NCBI GenBank assembly: GCA_029706075.1
Contig: JAINUG010000137.1
Location: forward strand, 2,592,501 to 2,656,500
Length of the DNA stretch: 64,000 bases
From: Aldrovandia affinis
Taxonomy: Eukaryota > Chordata > Actinopteri > Notacanthiformes > Halosauridae
Reading direction: 5' to 3'
Shown here: piece by piece, positions 47,621 through 59,987 of the stretch
Position numbering within the stretch: the first letter of the stretch is position 1
Layout: every line of letters begins with the position of its first letter
The notes under the pieces: model-generated
What the model was told of the DNA's origin: nothing
The model's input: only the letters and a program-made list of their open reading frames with translations
Databases searched by the model: none
Program-made: the position numbers and the translations under genes

Positions 47621-48824
47621 AAGAGCACCCCCTGTGCTGCAGATCACTGGGGCGATCAGAGAGTCCAAAAGACATCAGCAGGGTCACCCACGACCACACT
47701 GCATTAACACAAAACCACAACCGCTCTTCGTCCAAGAGCGTCCAGCAGACAAGGCCTGTTTGCGTGCTGCATCTCACCACTCATCTCTCCTACACCAGTC
47801 ACCTGGCAGTCACGTCTGATTCATTTCCTGCTCTCTTCAATGAAGGTTTCTGGTTCACTAGCTCGGATATTCAAACTCATTCACTTGGAAGTAAAAAAAA
47901 AAAAAAAAATTTTTAAAAAAGGCAGTCGGAAAAAAATACGACTTTGAGGAAAAATGAGCCGGTACTCGACATAAAAAGCATTACGTTTGATTTATGAGGG
48001 TTCTCTTTATTGGAGAATAATTAAAAGGCAAATGAAAGGGCACATTTCCCCTCGTGATTCCACTGATGGAACCCAGCAGCAAATGGACTCTAAACTCTCA
48101 GGTGGGGTGCTGCTGGTGGCCATTCTCCACATACTGGCAGGGTTGTATTTCCACTTGTAATCATTAGACAGGTTAGGTAAAAGCATTGAGGGCTTCTGCA
48201 CAAAAATCCATTCTGCAATTTGAGGGGGAAGATTTGGGGGGTTGGGGGTTATTTAATATAGAATAAGAATATTGAAACTGTATCTTTCAAACTCAATTTT
48301 GTTATGTTATGTTAAGCACTTGACCTAGTTGGCCTTGAAAGGCTTTTCAGCACCTGTTTTTTTATTATTTGACATAATATAAATTCAAAATAATATGTTT
48401 TGGATGTGCAACAGGAAAACAATGAACATAGATCACAACATGTGCAATGCAAGTCACCAACAATAACTTCAATGTAATAACTGACTGTTAAATCACGCTG
48501 TGCATTTCTATTGTAAGACGGCTTGTGTAATTCCACTTAGCTCACACATACAACTTAGAAACAACTTGCATTGAGATGTGGACAAACACCAGCAGCTAAA
48601 TATTGGTTTCTCAGAATTTCCTTAAAACAAATAGACAACTTTGACATTGGTCAGGAAACAACCAAACCGAATCAAACCAGGAGAATTGAACCCAGACCAT
48701 ACCAACTGAGGGCAGTGCATAATTAGCCAAAGTTAGCCTGCTGGTCTGAGAGTTTCAACCTGCTGGTGTACTGTCCCATAATCAGTCTGGTATCAAATCC
48801 TTAGCCTGCTGGTCTTGATTGGGA
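47621..48824. other. Unique intronic sequence
   Basis: No gene recognised. An A/T run lies at 47892-47919. Confidence 0.5.
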
Positions 48825-48836
48825 GTTTATTTTTAT

Positions 48837-49129
48837 CCATCCATCCATCCATTATCTGCTTATTCCTGGTGGTGTACTCTTCCCAGTGTCTGGAGGAGGC
48901 CTCAGTCACCAATCCTCGCAGGGCACACACCATTCACTCACACACTCATATCGGGCAATTTTAGACTCTCCAATTAGCCTAAGCATGTCTTTGGACTGTG
49001 GGAAGAAACCGGAGTACCCGGAGGAAACCCACGCAGACACGGGGAGAACATGCAAACTCCACACAGAAAGGCCCCCAGCCTGGATCGAACCCGAGACCTT
49101 CTTGCTGTGATCCACTGCACCACCGTGGG
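48837..49129 (-). repeat. tRNA-derived SINE with (GGAT)n tail and 12-bp target duplication
   Basis: The minus strand starts CACGGTGGTGCAGTGGATCA, holds GGGTTCGATCCAGG (B box), and continues through TGTGTGGAGTTTGCATGTTC, TCCTCCGGGTACTCCGGTTT to a (GGAT)n tail, a SINE type very common in fishes. A perfect GTTTATTTTTAT flanks it (48825-48836 and 49130-49141). Confidence 0.9.
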
Positions 49130-49141
49130 GTTTATTTTTAT

Positions 49142-49240
49142 TTTATTTTTTATTTTATTTAACCTTTATTTAACCAGGCAAGCTGTTAAGAACAAATTCT
49201 TATTTACAATGGCGGCCTGGCAAAAGGCAAGGCCTCTTGA
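49142..49240 (-). repeat. Fragment of a common fish repeat
   Basis: AACCTTTATTTAACCAGGCA and GTTAAGAACAAATTCTTATT, then TACAATGGCGGCCTGG. I recognise this as the end of a repeat common in salmonids and other teleosts. Only about 100 bases remain. Confidence 0.6.
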
Positions 49241-51791
49241 GGGAAGGGGAAAGGGGCTAAAAGGGAATGTGAAAAGTTAAGTTAAAAGACAGCAGCACAC
49301 ATCCAAACATTTCCAACTACTCTACTTACAAACAGGTTTACAGGGGGTTTATTCAGAAGTGCGTGTCCAAATCTCATCACAGGACAGTGACTCCTTTGGT
49401 CAATCGGGTGCCTGTGGTCTGCCTTCACCAGCCATGTGAGCTGTGCATGGCATAGGCTGGGGGGAGGGCGGGGTTTTCGGGGTTTAAACTCTCCCTGGAA
49501 TGTTCCAAACTGCTGAACAATTAGCACTCCTAACTGCTACAAACCCGTGAAACGACACAAAATAAAAAATAAGCTGTCACTGCCTCAAGAAAATTAGCCA
49601 CAGGTGTGAATTCCTCAAGATAATATTCTATGAAATGACAAAATAAATAGAAGACATGACATGACAAGTATGCATCGCAACATTTACAAACATCTTTTTA
49701 CGACCCTGAAAATACACTATTGAACATTAGGGTCACTGCATAACATATTATATGAAAAAAAGTATATATTTTACATGTAAAAATAAAATATATCACAGCT
49801 TTCACGTGGTGTTTTTTTCACCAGCTTGCTACAGGAGGCGCTCACCGTAGCACGCAAACTAATCTGCACACGTGAAGCAAGGCGGCGGATCAAGGAGAGG
49901 CCGCGGTAAACATCAAACACGAAAGCCACGCGAGACACACCTGTACCGCGCGCCACGTTCCACACTGCCGAGTATGACGGAATACCGCGGAAATATTGCA
50001 CATTCCATTTGGGACCTGTGCATCAATATTTTAATATCGTAGCTTCAAACACAATTTTACGGAAGTAAAAATTCCACCCTGAAGAACAGAGTATATGAAT
50101 TTCATACTGTTTATCAAAAGAAATTATGCAGTTCCTTCCGACTGATGCATAAGAATGCACGCGCAGAAATGCAATGCTACTGCAATGCTATTCGGTCAAA
50201 TGTACTATGTTACAACAGCAAAACATGATAAAAAAATTTTTTTAAAAAGTGCTGTGTCCAGGATAAGGAAAACAAATCTGGAAAATAGGACAAATCTATT
50301 TTCCTTCCCCCTATTCCCGTTTTGTCAGACTTTCTGAAATTTCAAAGACCTACATTTTGTGAAAAACATTTATTTCTAAACAGTCACAAAGGTCATAGTA
50401 ATATGGATAGCTTTCTGTTACTATTAAAAGTGAAAATGTTGAATCCCTAGATTTGTACAAAGAAATTCAAGCTTTAGGCAGAAAATACAGTACTAGTGTC
50501 CTTATATTCTGAAAAAGTATAGTTTGTGACAAAAATGGTTTATGAACTTTTGTCCCCCCAAAAATGTATGAAAATAATAGATTTCACCTGTGGACTAGTT
50601 TTTTTAAAATTCAAGTGGCCCCTGTTTTATCTCGTATGAACAATCCTTATGTGACATAATATCATGAACTGTGTGCAGAAATAACTCGCTGTGACAAAGT
50701 CATTTCCACAAAAAAACTGCAAGTAAATTACGCAGTCGAGGCACTGAACCCTTTAAAAAACATTTATCCAATAACAATAACGATTTAGAATTTTACATTC
50801 TGAATAAAGTAATTATCAGTAGTAGTATTTTCACTTGGCAAAGTGTCACGCATTGTACAACTCAAAGTCCTGCGTGTACAACTTTCCTCGTATGTAAATT
50901 CAATTGAAGACCTTTTTCAATTCCGAATTCGAACCCATGGGAAACGTCTGCACTTTCTGCCTAGTTGCGTCTAAATGGGGCTTGAAGTCCTCGCTGATTT
51001 GTTAGCTAATACATTTCAGCAAGGCGAGCAGCGATCGCAGCGATTGCATCGCTTTGTGATCGCATTAATAGCCCAGGAATAAGAGGCACTAAAAAGGGCC
51101 GTGTGAACACATCACGCGCCCCAAGCAACTGATTGACACCTGGAACAACGGGATTCCACTTCCGATCCCAAATCACTGCCTCCAATTAAGTAGTAATTAA
51201 GACCAGGGATCGGAACAAAGAACAGTTGCGCGTGTCTAAGTCTCTGACACCAACGTCCACAATTATGGCACAGGAAATCTTGACAACCTGTGACAAAAGG
51301 GAGGCAAAATCTGAGCATTTTTCTTTCATGGTTCACTTGTCACCCCCTTGCCTGTCATCTAAAACGCGCGCAGGACACATTAGACGAGAGAACAAGAAAC
51401 CTGTAGACGGACTGACTACTAAACAGCGAAGCGTACGGACGTAGTTAGAACGTTCTTGTGCTCGCTGCCCTCGTCTCAGCTCACTTTTGTTCAGATGATT
51501 AATTCTAGCACACCATCATCGGCTCAACGTTCGCATAACGCGTAGTGTAGCCTACCCCGCTCTTTCAAATGAACACTATATACACGAACTTAGCGTAATT
51601 GAAACAATATTGGCTCGTGCGCACTCCCCGACTTAATACATTATTTAAGACGCATCTAACGGAATTAAGTGTTTTGTTTTCCTCGGGTACGCTACCGCAC
51701 TAAACCATTGACGGCACATCACACTTACATAAGAGAAAAGTGAAATGAAACGAGAGAGGATCGGAAGGCGGTGAATTGTTTCACTCTGTAC
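49241..51791. other. Unique intronic sequence near exon 1
   Basis: No gene or transposon recognised in the 2.5 kb downstream of exon 1 on the transcript. Repeat-free DNA next to a first exon often holds regulatory elements; nothing specific can be named. Confidence 0.5.
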
Positions 51792-51874
51792 CTGTCATCG
51801 TAGCAGAAATCTGCGCCCAGCGTGTTCAGATAGAGGACCAAAGCAACAGCGCTGCACACCAACTCTTCAATCAT
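51792..51874 (-). CDS. tmtc2: tmtc2 coding exon 1 (start codon)
   Basis: This exon encodes the first 27 residues plus two bases of Ser28. It begins MIEELVCSAVALVLYLNT and ends ADFCYDD, which matches the TMTC2 N-terminus. Residues 5-20 form the first membrane helix. Asp26-Asp27 follow directly in the first luminal loop, where GT-C glycosyltransferases carry their acidic catalytic pair; assigning catalysis here is inference from the family. The start is firm: an in-frame TGA lies two codons upstream (TGA ATA ATG), with A at -3. The exon ends GACAG followed by GTACAG, a good donor. Codon endings are mixed, unlike exon 2. A short start exon followed by a giant intron fits the known gene structure. 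Confidence 0.95.
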
Positions 51875-52200
51875 TATTCAATAACAAAATAAAAATAAAG
51901 GAAAGGAAAGGAAGGAAAATAAAATAAAGAGGGTTAGGTAGGAAAAATATATTTCCCTCCCTCTCAATCTCTGTCCTCAGTTTTCTTTCGCCTTTGTCAG
52001 CATGCCTCTGCTGAACGCAGACATCTCAACTCCCATCCTTGTGAAGTGGTCAAAGTGGATAATCCCAGCGTCGGCCCTCTAACCCATCGCTACAGTGAGG
52101 GGCTGTCGTTGTTCCCGGTAGACGGCGACTGATATTTACATCGTAGCTGACGATATTTCGGAAGGCTTTACTCTTAGTACTCGAGTGTTGGGACTTGCGA
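51875..52200 (-). other. tmtc2: tmtc2 presumed 5' untranslated leader
   Basis: This sequence lies between the start codon and the CpG-rich promoter. The transcription start cannot be placed from sequence, so the right border is approximate. The leader reads as purine- and pyrimidine-rich runs (51890-51970), then GC-richer sequence. It contains two upstream ORFs. An intron within the leader cannot be excluded. Confidence 0.5.
51977..52036 (-). other. Upstream ORF in the tmtc2 leader (19 codons)
   Basis: A minus-strand ATG at 52036 opens MGVEMSAFSRGMLTKAKEN and stops at 51977-51979. Two more in-frame ATGs lie inside. The ORF ends about 100 bases before the main start codon. A second minimal ORF (ATG GGT TAG) lies at 52079-52087. 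If the transcript starts upstream of these, they would be expected to lower or condition translation of tmtc2. Their presence is seen directly; their use is inference. Confidence 0.45.
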
Positions 52201-52350
52201 ACCTTCGGCGAATATAATACCGAGAGCTTGATCCGCGTGTGGTAAGACGTCTCCCCGCGCGCATGCGCAGATCCCCGTGGTCGCGACGCTGTAGAATCTC
52301 AAACAGGCTCCGTTCTGTTCCTTACAGTGTTTCGCTGTAAGACGGACTCA
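52030..52350 (-). promoter_or_regulatory. CpG-rich promoter region of tmtc2
   Basis: I count about 30 CpG dinucleotides in roughly 320 bases, against very few in the surrounding AT-rich DNA. The block lies directly upstream of exon 1, as expected for a CpG-island promoter. An NRF1-type palindrome and a GACGTC ATF/CRE-like core (about 52246) sit inside it. A TATA-like stretch (TATTATA on the minus strand, about 52211-52217) is present but need not be used. Confidence 0.65.
52258..52270 (-). promoter_or_regulatory. NRF1-type binding site
   Basis: The sequence CGCGCATGCGCAG contains the GCGCATGCGC palindrome that defines NRF1 sites. Such sites typically sit within a couple of hundred bases of the start site of CpG-island promoters, as here about 385 bases upstream of the ATG. 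Confidence 0.6.
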
Positions 52351-53551
52351 CGTTTTTAACAAATATGTTTATATCCGAGCCAAATACCCAAATAGATCAA
52401 ACGAACGGAAAGGGCCGTAATGACGTTGCCTACTCTCAAAATAAGATGCTTAAATTATTCCGGAGCGTTACCATGCATTATGTTCGTGATACAGTATACA
52501 CAGCCAGGTACAATATTGCTCACTTTGATTTAGGCATGTAAATGTAGCTCGTGATTTAGACACCCAGTGAGTTGCCTATAGATTGCAACATATATATGCA
52601 ATTTAAACAAGCAGCATGTTGTTGTATAGGGAACCTTCTAACTAAACTATCTATGTACTGTTGGGGATATTCTGCCCACGAAAAGCGTAATTGAAAAAGC
52701 GTTTAATCCGTGTTCACAAAACCACCGTCACAATGTTAACCGCTTGCGATGTAACTCTGTGGGTGAGCAATTTAACTGTCAGCATTGCATCGCTGTGTTT
52801 TTGCCAAATGTAACATTTTGATTATTATCATTATTATAAACAAGAATTGCCTTCAGTCATGTATAAAAATAAATAAATTACATAGCGGATTTCAATAGCG
52901 AAGCACTTGACGCTTATTTGAATTACATACAATTTGTCGACAAGTACAGCAATCAGAGGGCAGTCGGCGCGATCATTCTTTGTGAGAACAATAGCTTGTC
53001 AAAACATGTTTGTTTTTTTAACTGACCACAACTCTCGGATACGTTTTCTCTTTTCTTCTCATTTGCACATATAGAAATGTCCAAACACTGATTCCACTCT
53101 GAAACGAAATAAGAAAATTAACAATACCATTTTTTAAAATTTGTTTAAATAAATGCAAGTGTCAAATGGTAAGCTCATCATGCACATTTTAACGTCTCAA
53201 ATCTCAAAACACATAGAGAAAAGAAAGTGGATGTTGGTTGGTTGGCTGGCGTTTGAGCTTGTCTTCCTGTCACAGAGCTGAGTTGAACAGATGGCAATGG
53301 GGACGGAGCCAAAATGGCCCTGATTCCTTCCGGGGGTGTGTAGCCTGGGACAACTGAAGAGGCAGCCAGAGGTAAAATAAAAAACTCACCCGAAGTGTGA
53401 TTGCACATTCTGATAAAGCAATGAGCCAGATATCAAGACCATCACATCTCTGTCTTCTCAAGAGCGCAAAACGTTTGCACACCTTCTCTTCCTTCTCCTA
53501 CATTTGTCCATATTCAGGCCATGTCCAACAAGATGGACATTTTAAGTGTCT
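52351..53551. other. Upstream flank of tmtc2
   Basis: AT-rich DNA beyond the promoter. No gene or repeat recognised. Confidence 0.5.
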
Positions 53552-53772
53552 CATTACATTACATTACAGGCATTTAGCAGACGCTCTTATCCAGAGCAAC
53601 TTACACAGTTTACATTTCTTTACAATCCATTTATACAGCTGGATATTTACTGAAGCAATTCAGGTTAAGTACCTTGCTCAAGGGTACAATGGCAGTGTCC
53701 CACCTGGGGATTGAACCTGCAACCTTAACGTTACAAGCCCAGTTCCCTAACCATTATACCACACTGCCTGCC
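53552..53772 (-). repeat. tRNA-derived SINE, family A
   Basis: Complete minus-strand copy: GGTATAATGGTTAGGGAACT, GGTTGCAGGTTCAATCCCCA, body, and tail GTTGCTCTGGATAAGAGCGT followed by CTGCTAAATGCC and (TGTAA)n. Confidence 0.88.
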
Positions 53773-55352
53773 CAGTCTCGACTGTATTGGCACGTTACAA
53801 CATATACTGTACCCTGCACCCTTACGGTGAGGGGAAAAAAACATGGCCACTTAGACATGGATTCATGGCCATGGATCTGCCTTTGAACAGAGAGGCCTCA
53901 TATTGACAATGTTGGGTCTGAAGACACTGGGAAAGATCCCTCGGCCAGTGAATGGTGACATACTGCTGATGCAACCCACGTTTAACATCAATTTTGGCCA
54001 ACAAGTGAAACCCACACATGGTACATGCTTTATACTTTATATATAAAATATACCTGTTTTAACAGTGTTCTGTGAATCATTTAAAACAAACAAAAAGGTC
54101 AATATTCACAGATAATTCCAATGGAATACCCAATAATTCAGCAAGTGAAACTAGTGACCTCTTGGCAGACTGGACTGAGGTAATGTTCAACAAACATTAC
54201 ACACTGGGAATGCTTTTGAAGAAACACACTCATAATAAACCTTTCCAGGGAGGAGACAATGCAATAAAATAAAACGACAAGGGTCAATTTAAGTTTGCTC
54301 CCTTTGAGAAGTTTTCAAGCAACATTAAAAATGGATTTATTCACAGAGGTAATTATTTACGCTTTTTTTTTTTTTTTTGTTTTTTCAGTTTTTTGCAAAC
54401 AGCCTCTGGTGAGACAAAATAATGTCATTTTTTCAACTGAAAAGGCCATAAAGGGGCTATAAAAGATGTGGCCGTTTGGAAAGAAACACTGCGATTTGTT
54501 TCAGGTGAAACAGTGGTGTACAGTGACGTTCCCAGAAGTCTACGCAGCGCAGCAATTGTTAATCCAGGTGCTCGGCAAAAAGGAAAATATTGTGAACCGT
54601 TATCCTCTTGACTTGACTTGACTTGTTCAGCAGAGAAACTTTAACTGGACCGAGTAAACGCTGGTCATACTGCGGACTGTCTCTTCCTTTTTTATTTTAA
54701 AAACAGTGTATCACAGATACATCTGGAGGAAGGGAGCGTAATATTTGTAGCATGTGGGCCAGGAAGAGATACAGTACGAGAGCAATTAGGAAGCCTGTGA
54801 CAGCCTGAGTTTCCAAAAGTAGTGTTTGCCAAGTGCTAATTGTGGTTTCATAAAACAGAAACTCTGGTTTGACGCTAAATTATTTAGAATTATAACTCCA
54901 CTAATGAAAGAAACACGGGCCTTGACCCAATCACTACATTCCCTGCAGATAATCATGTGTTCTCCTCCTTATTACACTTCCTCCAAAAACGAATAAAAAT
55001 AACCATCGCACTACTCCCAAACCCATTCCTCACTGGCTCTCACTCGCTGTGGTCTAGTCGCAATCAGAAATAACCAAGGTTAAGCTCCCAGTAAATTCTG
55101 AAAATAAAGTGGAAAATCTGGCACGCAGTGTACGCAGATGCTATTCTTGCATCACACAGATAAGCACATGCAATGTTCTTGTCTCACAATACTCAAGTTG
55201 GATACACTTGCTCGTGATGAGAACAAGGCCTTCTGTTTGGCACCACTGATATTTCCGCCTCGGTTTGGACCAAGCCTTTGAATGTTTCTGCAACACTTGG
55301 GGGGACCTCAAACTGCTCTTTGTAAAATCTCCATTCAGTTTTCTCTCAATAA
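53773..55352. other. Upstream flank, unique
   Basis: No gene recognised. A T run lies at 54363-54379. Confidence 0.5.
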
Positions 55353-55512
55353 TAATAATAATAATATATGCCATTTAGCAGATGCTTTTATCCAAAGCAA
55401 CTTACAGTAGTGAATGCATATATTTTTCAGTACATGTGGTCCCACTGGGAATTGAACCCACAACCTAAGCATTGCAAACGCCGTGTTCTACCTATTGAGC
55501 CACACAGAACCA
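55353..55512 (-). repeat. tRNA-derived SINE, family B, with 10-bp target duplication
   Basis: Complete minus-strand copy ending in (ATT)n. It is flanked by CTCTCAATAA (55343-55352 and 55513-55522). Confidence 0.9.
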
Positions 55513-55763
55513 CTCTCAATAACAGGGAAAGTGTTTAGTTCGATGTCAAGCATTTGCACAAATCAGCTGTGTAAATGAACATGCTTAAAACAGATAAATA
55601 AATATAATGTAAATATACATGTATGGCATGTTCAACCAGATGACTTTACTGGCACACAGAATAACCACCAAAGTGTGCACCACATAAGGTGAGACAGATA
55701 CCATAGATATGTTACATCACTGCTCATTGTCAAATGCAAGACAGCGTTAAATGATTTGTTGCA

Positions 55764-56129
55764 GTGGGACGCATGTTGCCCACTGCGACCGGGGTTCAAT
55801 TCCACTGGCCGCACCAGCTCGGCTCTGGCCGGGAGTGGCACTAGGGGGGTGGAAATTGGCTGTCCGCCCAGGGAGGGGGGAGGGAAGCTGAGATGAGCTT
55901 GCTGCGTATCAGAGTGGCTCTATGGGTGCTGGAATTACAGTTGACGGCTTGGCGAGTTCCAGCTCGGAGGAGGTGGTATATATGCCTTTGTCACTGCTGG
56001 TCTCAGGACTATGGCAGCAAGCTCCCAAAACAAGGGGGGGATAGTTGACATGGAAAGAGAATATAACTGACTACTAAATTGGGAGAAAATAGGGAAAAAT
56101 CTGAAACAAAATCTTTAAAAAAAAAAAAA
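55764..56129 (+). repeat. tRNA-derived SINE, family D, with 11-bp target duplication
   Basis: Plus-strand copy: partial head (CGACCGGGGTTCAATTCCAC), full body, tail GACTACTAAATTGGGAGAAA and an A run. It is flanked by GATTTGTTGCA (55753-55763 and 56130-56140). Confidence 0.9.
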
Positions 56130-56140
56130 GATTTGTTGCA

Positions 56141-57350
56141 ATAGAATTGCTTTTAATGGATTACATAACCCTTACCTAGCAAGAAGCTTTCCGTTAAAAT
56201 CTAGCTACAATTTAGTTACAAACTCGGCAGAGTACTGTCCAATTAATTACAGACAGTATGGAGTAACAGCAGGGCTGTCCTACACCTTTCTACTAAAATG
56301 TTGAATTGCACACTGTTGTCATTCATTATTGTGCCAACTGTGAATATCTGTGAGTCACTGTATATCCACTACATTTTGTTTGTTTCAATGAGAATATGTA
56401 GCAAAAACCATCTGTGATGATGCAAAAAATATGCTTGAACTGAGCATTTAAATTAAATTAAATTAAATTAATTAAATTATTATTTGAATCTGGGGCTGAA
56501 TCTCTCCCTACACCTTTCACATTGCACACAGGCCCCTGCACCCACACAACAATGGCCACGGTAACCTTTTCTAGGTCGCAAGATGTGCATGGAATCTTTA
56601 ATCCTCTGTGGTCGCTGTCAAGTTGTCCACTCTCGTAATGTGGAGGGAGAGAACTCCCTGTTTAATCAATATCCTCCAGGGCTCCCGCCGTCAAACTGAC
56701 TTTCAAGTGTCTTTCACGGCCATAAAAAATGAAAGCCGCGAAATCGTTCCCTTCAATGACTACACCTCCACATGTTTGCGATGCATCAGAAAAGGTCAAT
56801 GTTATTTCCATATGAGACGGAGGGATCGGAGCAACAGAACAGAGTGAGGACACGCATTTATATAGACACATAACAGAATGGGATTCAAACCTATTGCAAG
56901 CAGGGGACAAGCAACGTTTTCCAACGGTCGTGATATAGCCATTTCAATATAAATATAATGATATGTGCAGATTAAACATTTCTCTTTGTGGCTTATTAAG
57001 GCTGTATGTTTCAACCCTGATCCAATTAACACTCTTAGATGAGTGCTTTTCCTCTGCAGAAGGCAAGTGTAAACCATTACATTTACATCACAACTGATTA
57101 GTGTCAAGTCATCCAAGTTATGTTATTGGCCCTACAGGATTTATATGAATTTAAAAACCTCAATAAAATCCCCCTAGTCTCCTTTTTCAAAGCTTGAATA
57201 GATTAAAAGTCTTTCCTTGTAACTTTTAACTTTCAGGAACCAATTTAGTTTCCCTTCTTTGATACAACACATGTTCTGTTATCAGCCCTCCATGACTGGA
57301 GTTTAAGATCCTTGATTTAGGGGTAAAGACCCTATATATATATATACTGT
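56141..57350. other. Upstream flank, unique
   Basis: No gene recognised. An (AAATT)n run lies at 56448-56480. Confidence 0.5.
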
Positions 57351-57473
57351 ATATATGCCATTTAGCAGACTCTTTTTATCCAAAGTAACTTATAGTAGTG
57401 AATGCATACATTTTTCAGTATATGTGGTCCCAGTGAGAATTGAACCCACAACCTAAGCATTGCCAACGCCATG
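57351..57473 (-). repeat. tRNA-derived SINE, family B, fused to a minisatellite
   Basis: Body and tail of a minus-strand family B element. Its 5' head is not single but continues directly into the 29-bp tandem array at 57474-57705. Confidence 0.88.
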
Positions 57474-57705
57474 CTCTACCAACTGAGCCACACAGAACCA
57501 TGTTCTACCTACTGAGCCTCACAGAACCACACTCTACCTACTGAGCCTCACAGAACCACACTCTACCTACTGAGCCACATAGAACCACACTCTACCCACT
57601 GAGCCACACAGAACCACGCTCTACCTACTGAGCCACACAGAACCACACTCTACCCACTGAGACACACAGAACCACACTCTACCTACTGAGACACACAGAA
57701 CCACA
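57474..57705 (-). repeat. 29-bp minisatellite grown from a SINE head
   Basis: Eight 29-bp units with no length change (8 x 29 = 232 bases). On the minus strand each reads about GTGGTTCTGTGTGGCTCAGT then AGGTAGAGT, which is the first 29 bases of family B including the A box. The unit nearest the SINE is the original head; the others are extra copies. Confidence 0.93.
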
Positions 57706-57932
57706 TACTCATGCATTTATGGTTACGATCAGACTGATGTTAATGCAGACCATGCTATGGCTAGCTTATTCTCCACCTCCACAGGAAAGGCTGTTTGTGT
57801 ACTTATCTACACAGCTTCACTGTGTGTGGTGAGAATCAGATCATGCCTAGAATCCTCCGATTACAATCCCAGATGATCCATGTCAATGCACCTGGCAATG
57901 GGAAGCATAAGGACAGTGAAATCATCCTTTAA

Positions 57933-58107
57933 CCCTTTGAGGAATGAGTGTTTTGAGAGTTCTAGTTCTAATGCAGTGTTCTATTCTGGAATTTAGAGTT
58001 CTTTGAGGATGCCATTAGCAACCCTTTATGATGTCATCAATTCAAATCAACTAGAATGTCACGGCATGTTCTAGAATAAACATAGTACTACAGTACTCCT
58101 CAAAGGG
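57933..58107. mobile_element. piggyBac-type MITE
   Basis: The 175-bp element begins CCCTTTGAGGA and ends TCCTCAAAGGG, exact inverses, with TTAA on both sides (57929-57932 and 58108-58111). CCC ends with TTAA target sites are the piggyBac hallmark. No coding content. Confidence 0.88.
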
Positions 58108-58111
58108 TTAA

Positions 58112-59950
58112 AGCCCTTGCAGATCCTCCTTCAGCTTGCACCACACTGAGTCTAAGTTTAAGCAAATGAGCTGAGATGAGTGGGAAAGCTAGCCCCAAAC
58201 CCACTGCTCCACAGCACAGCTGTTTTGAATGCCTGGCTTTTGTGACTCACATGGATTGGACTGTGGGGAGCGATAACTTTTTTTTTATTGCTTATGTGCC
58301 TCGCGCATTAAACTTGTCACTGATGCATTTGACATCCTAAGATCAAACAGTACAACAACGCAAATACAGAGATGTTGTGTGTTTTGACTTAAGGGGTTTT
58401 TTACGCTGCATACTCAGAAGCGCAGTCATAAAGCAGTACCCCAAACCCACATGTGGCACTGCAAATGACCCATCTTTTGCAGCATGGCACTCAGACTATG
58501 TTTTATAACGGAACCATAAAAATAGCATAATCGCCTGCAGGCACAGGCATGGACACTCGATTGCGTTCACAACAGCATCCTCGTAACTGGAGAGGGTGAA
58601 TTTACATTAAGTTCATAGCGGCGAATGCATGATGGGAAGCAGGTATTTATAGGCCTGGAGTGAACATTATGCAAAATGGAGGTTTGCTCAAAGAAACAGG
58701 GTACAGAAATGTACCAAAACCAGGTAAGATTTACAGTGAACTCCTTCATCCCCTATTATCAGAAATAATCACCCGCATGAACAATAAAGCACAATATAGT
58801 ATGTATTATAACAGCTGAAATCAGCCGACAAAAGGTCATTTGAGTGCATCAAAATCCAGCAGGGCACACTGCACTCTGTCATCTGTAGAAGATGTGCTCT
58901 TTGCAATAATTGGCAAATTGAACTTTTCGTATAAAAATATTGAGGTCTTTTTTTTCAAATGCACAGACACTAGACAGACAGTAAATTTAACGGGATAAAA
59001 TGACCAGGATGTGATCTTGGCCAAGATGTCCACGGTGGCCAGCTGGACAGGATGTGCGCTCCTCCTGCACAGTGATATACCGCTCAGCTGGTGGACTGCA
59101 GACAACAGAGAAAAGCAGTGGCTGGCTAGACACGCGCGCTCGTCTGCGCTCTCCCAAGCAGACAGGAAGATGCAGTAAAGGGACGGGGTGCAGTTGCGAT
59201 TTGGCGTTCCAAATTTGGAGAAAGGTTTTTAAAAAAGATAGGGAATGAAAAGACATTTTTAAAAATGAAATAAAAAAGTTCATGAAGATGAGAAACAATA
59301 GATACACAACGAGTGGCTTTTTAGCTCTGGGCGCGTGGTGCTACAGCAGACAATACAGCGAATGGAGTCCAAAGCCTGCTTTAAATGCATCCATTCTTTC
59401 CTACAGACCAAAATGTGCATATTGTAAAGAGGTAGAGGCCAAATTAGAAAGTTAAACGGTGTTAGAATTGAGGGCACCCTGGGCTGCGGTCCAGGGAAGC
59501 AGTGGATGCCAGCGTGGTCTTCACGTTCCAAACGAGGTTTGTTTTGAGGCTGCGTCTCTACAGATGCGGTCGTGAGAAGGGCCAAAGCGTGGTCATATTC
59601 TGGCTACCAAAATGGAAACTTGTTCAACAAGATAACAAGAGTATGAAATGTTTAGGATTTCTGGCAGTAAAAATGGACACATAACCTCCTCCCCCTACCC
59701 CCCAGCTCCTTTTCTGTTAATTTCTTGTTAATCGGTGCGTTTGGCCAATGAAAAGACCCGAGAAGAACAGGAGAAGAGCACCGTGTTTCCCATAAAGAGT
59801 TTATTTTAGTCCCTGATCTTTCTTCATGTGCATCCTTCACAATAGCCTGTATTGTCTGGTAATGGATTGAGGAGACAGAAAATGTTGGAATGTGTTTGTT
59901 GTACTGTGGCATGTGAGGGGACGAGAGTGCGTGCAGGCATGTGTATATGC
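58112..59950. other. Upstream flank, unique
   Basis: No gene or repeat recognised. Confidence 0.5.
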
Positions 59951-59987
<37 letters not shown>

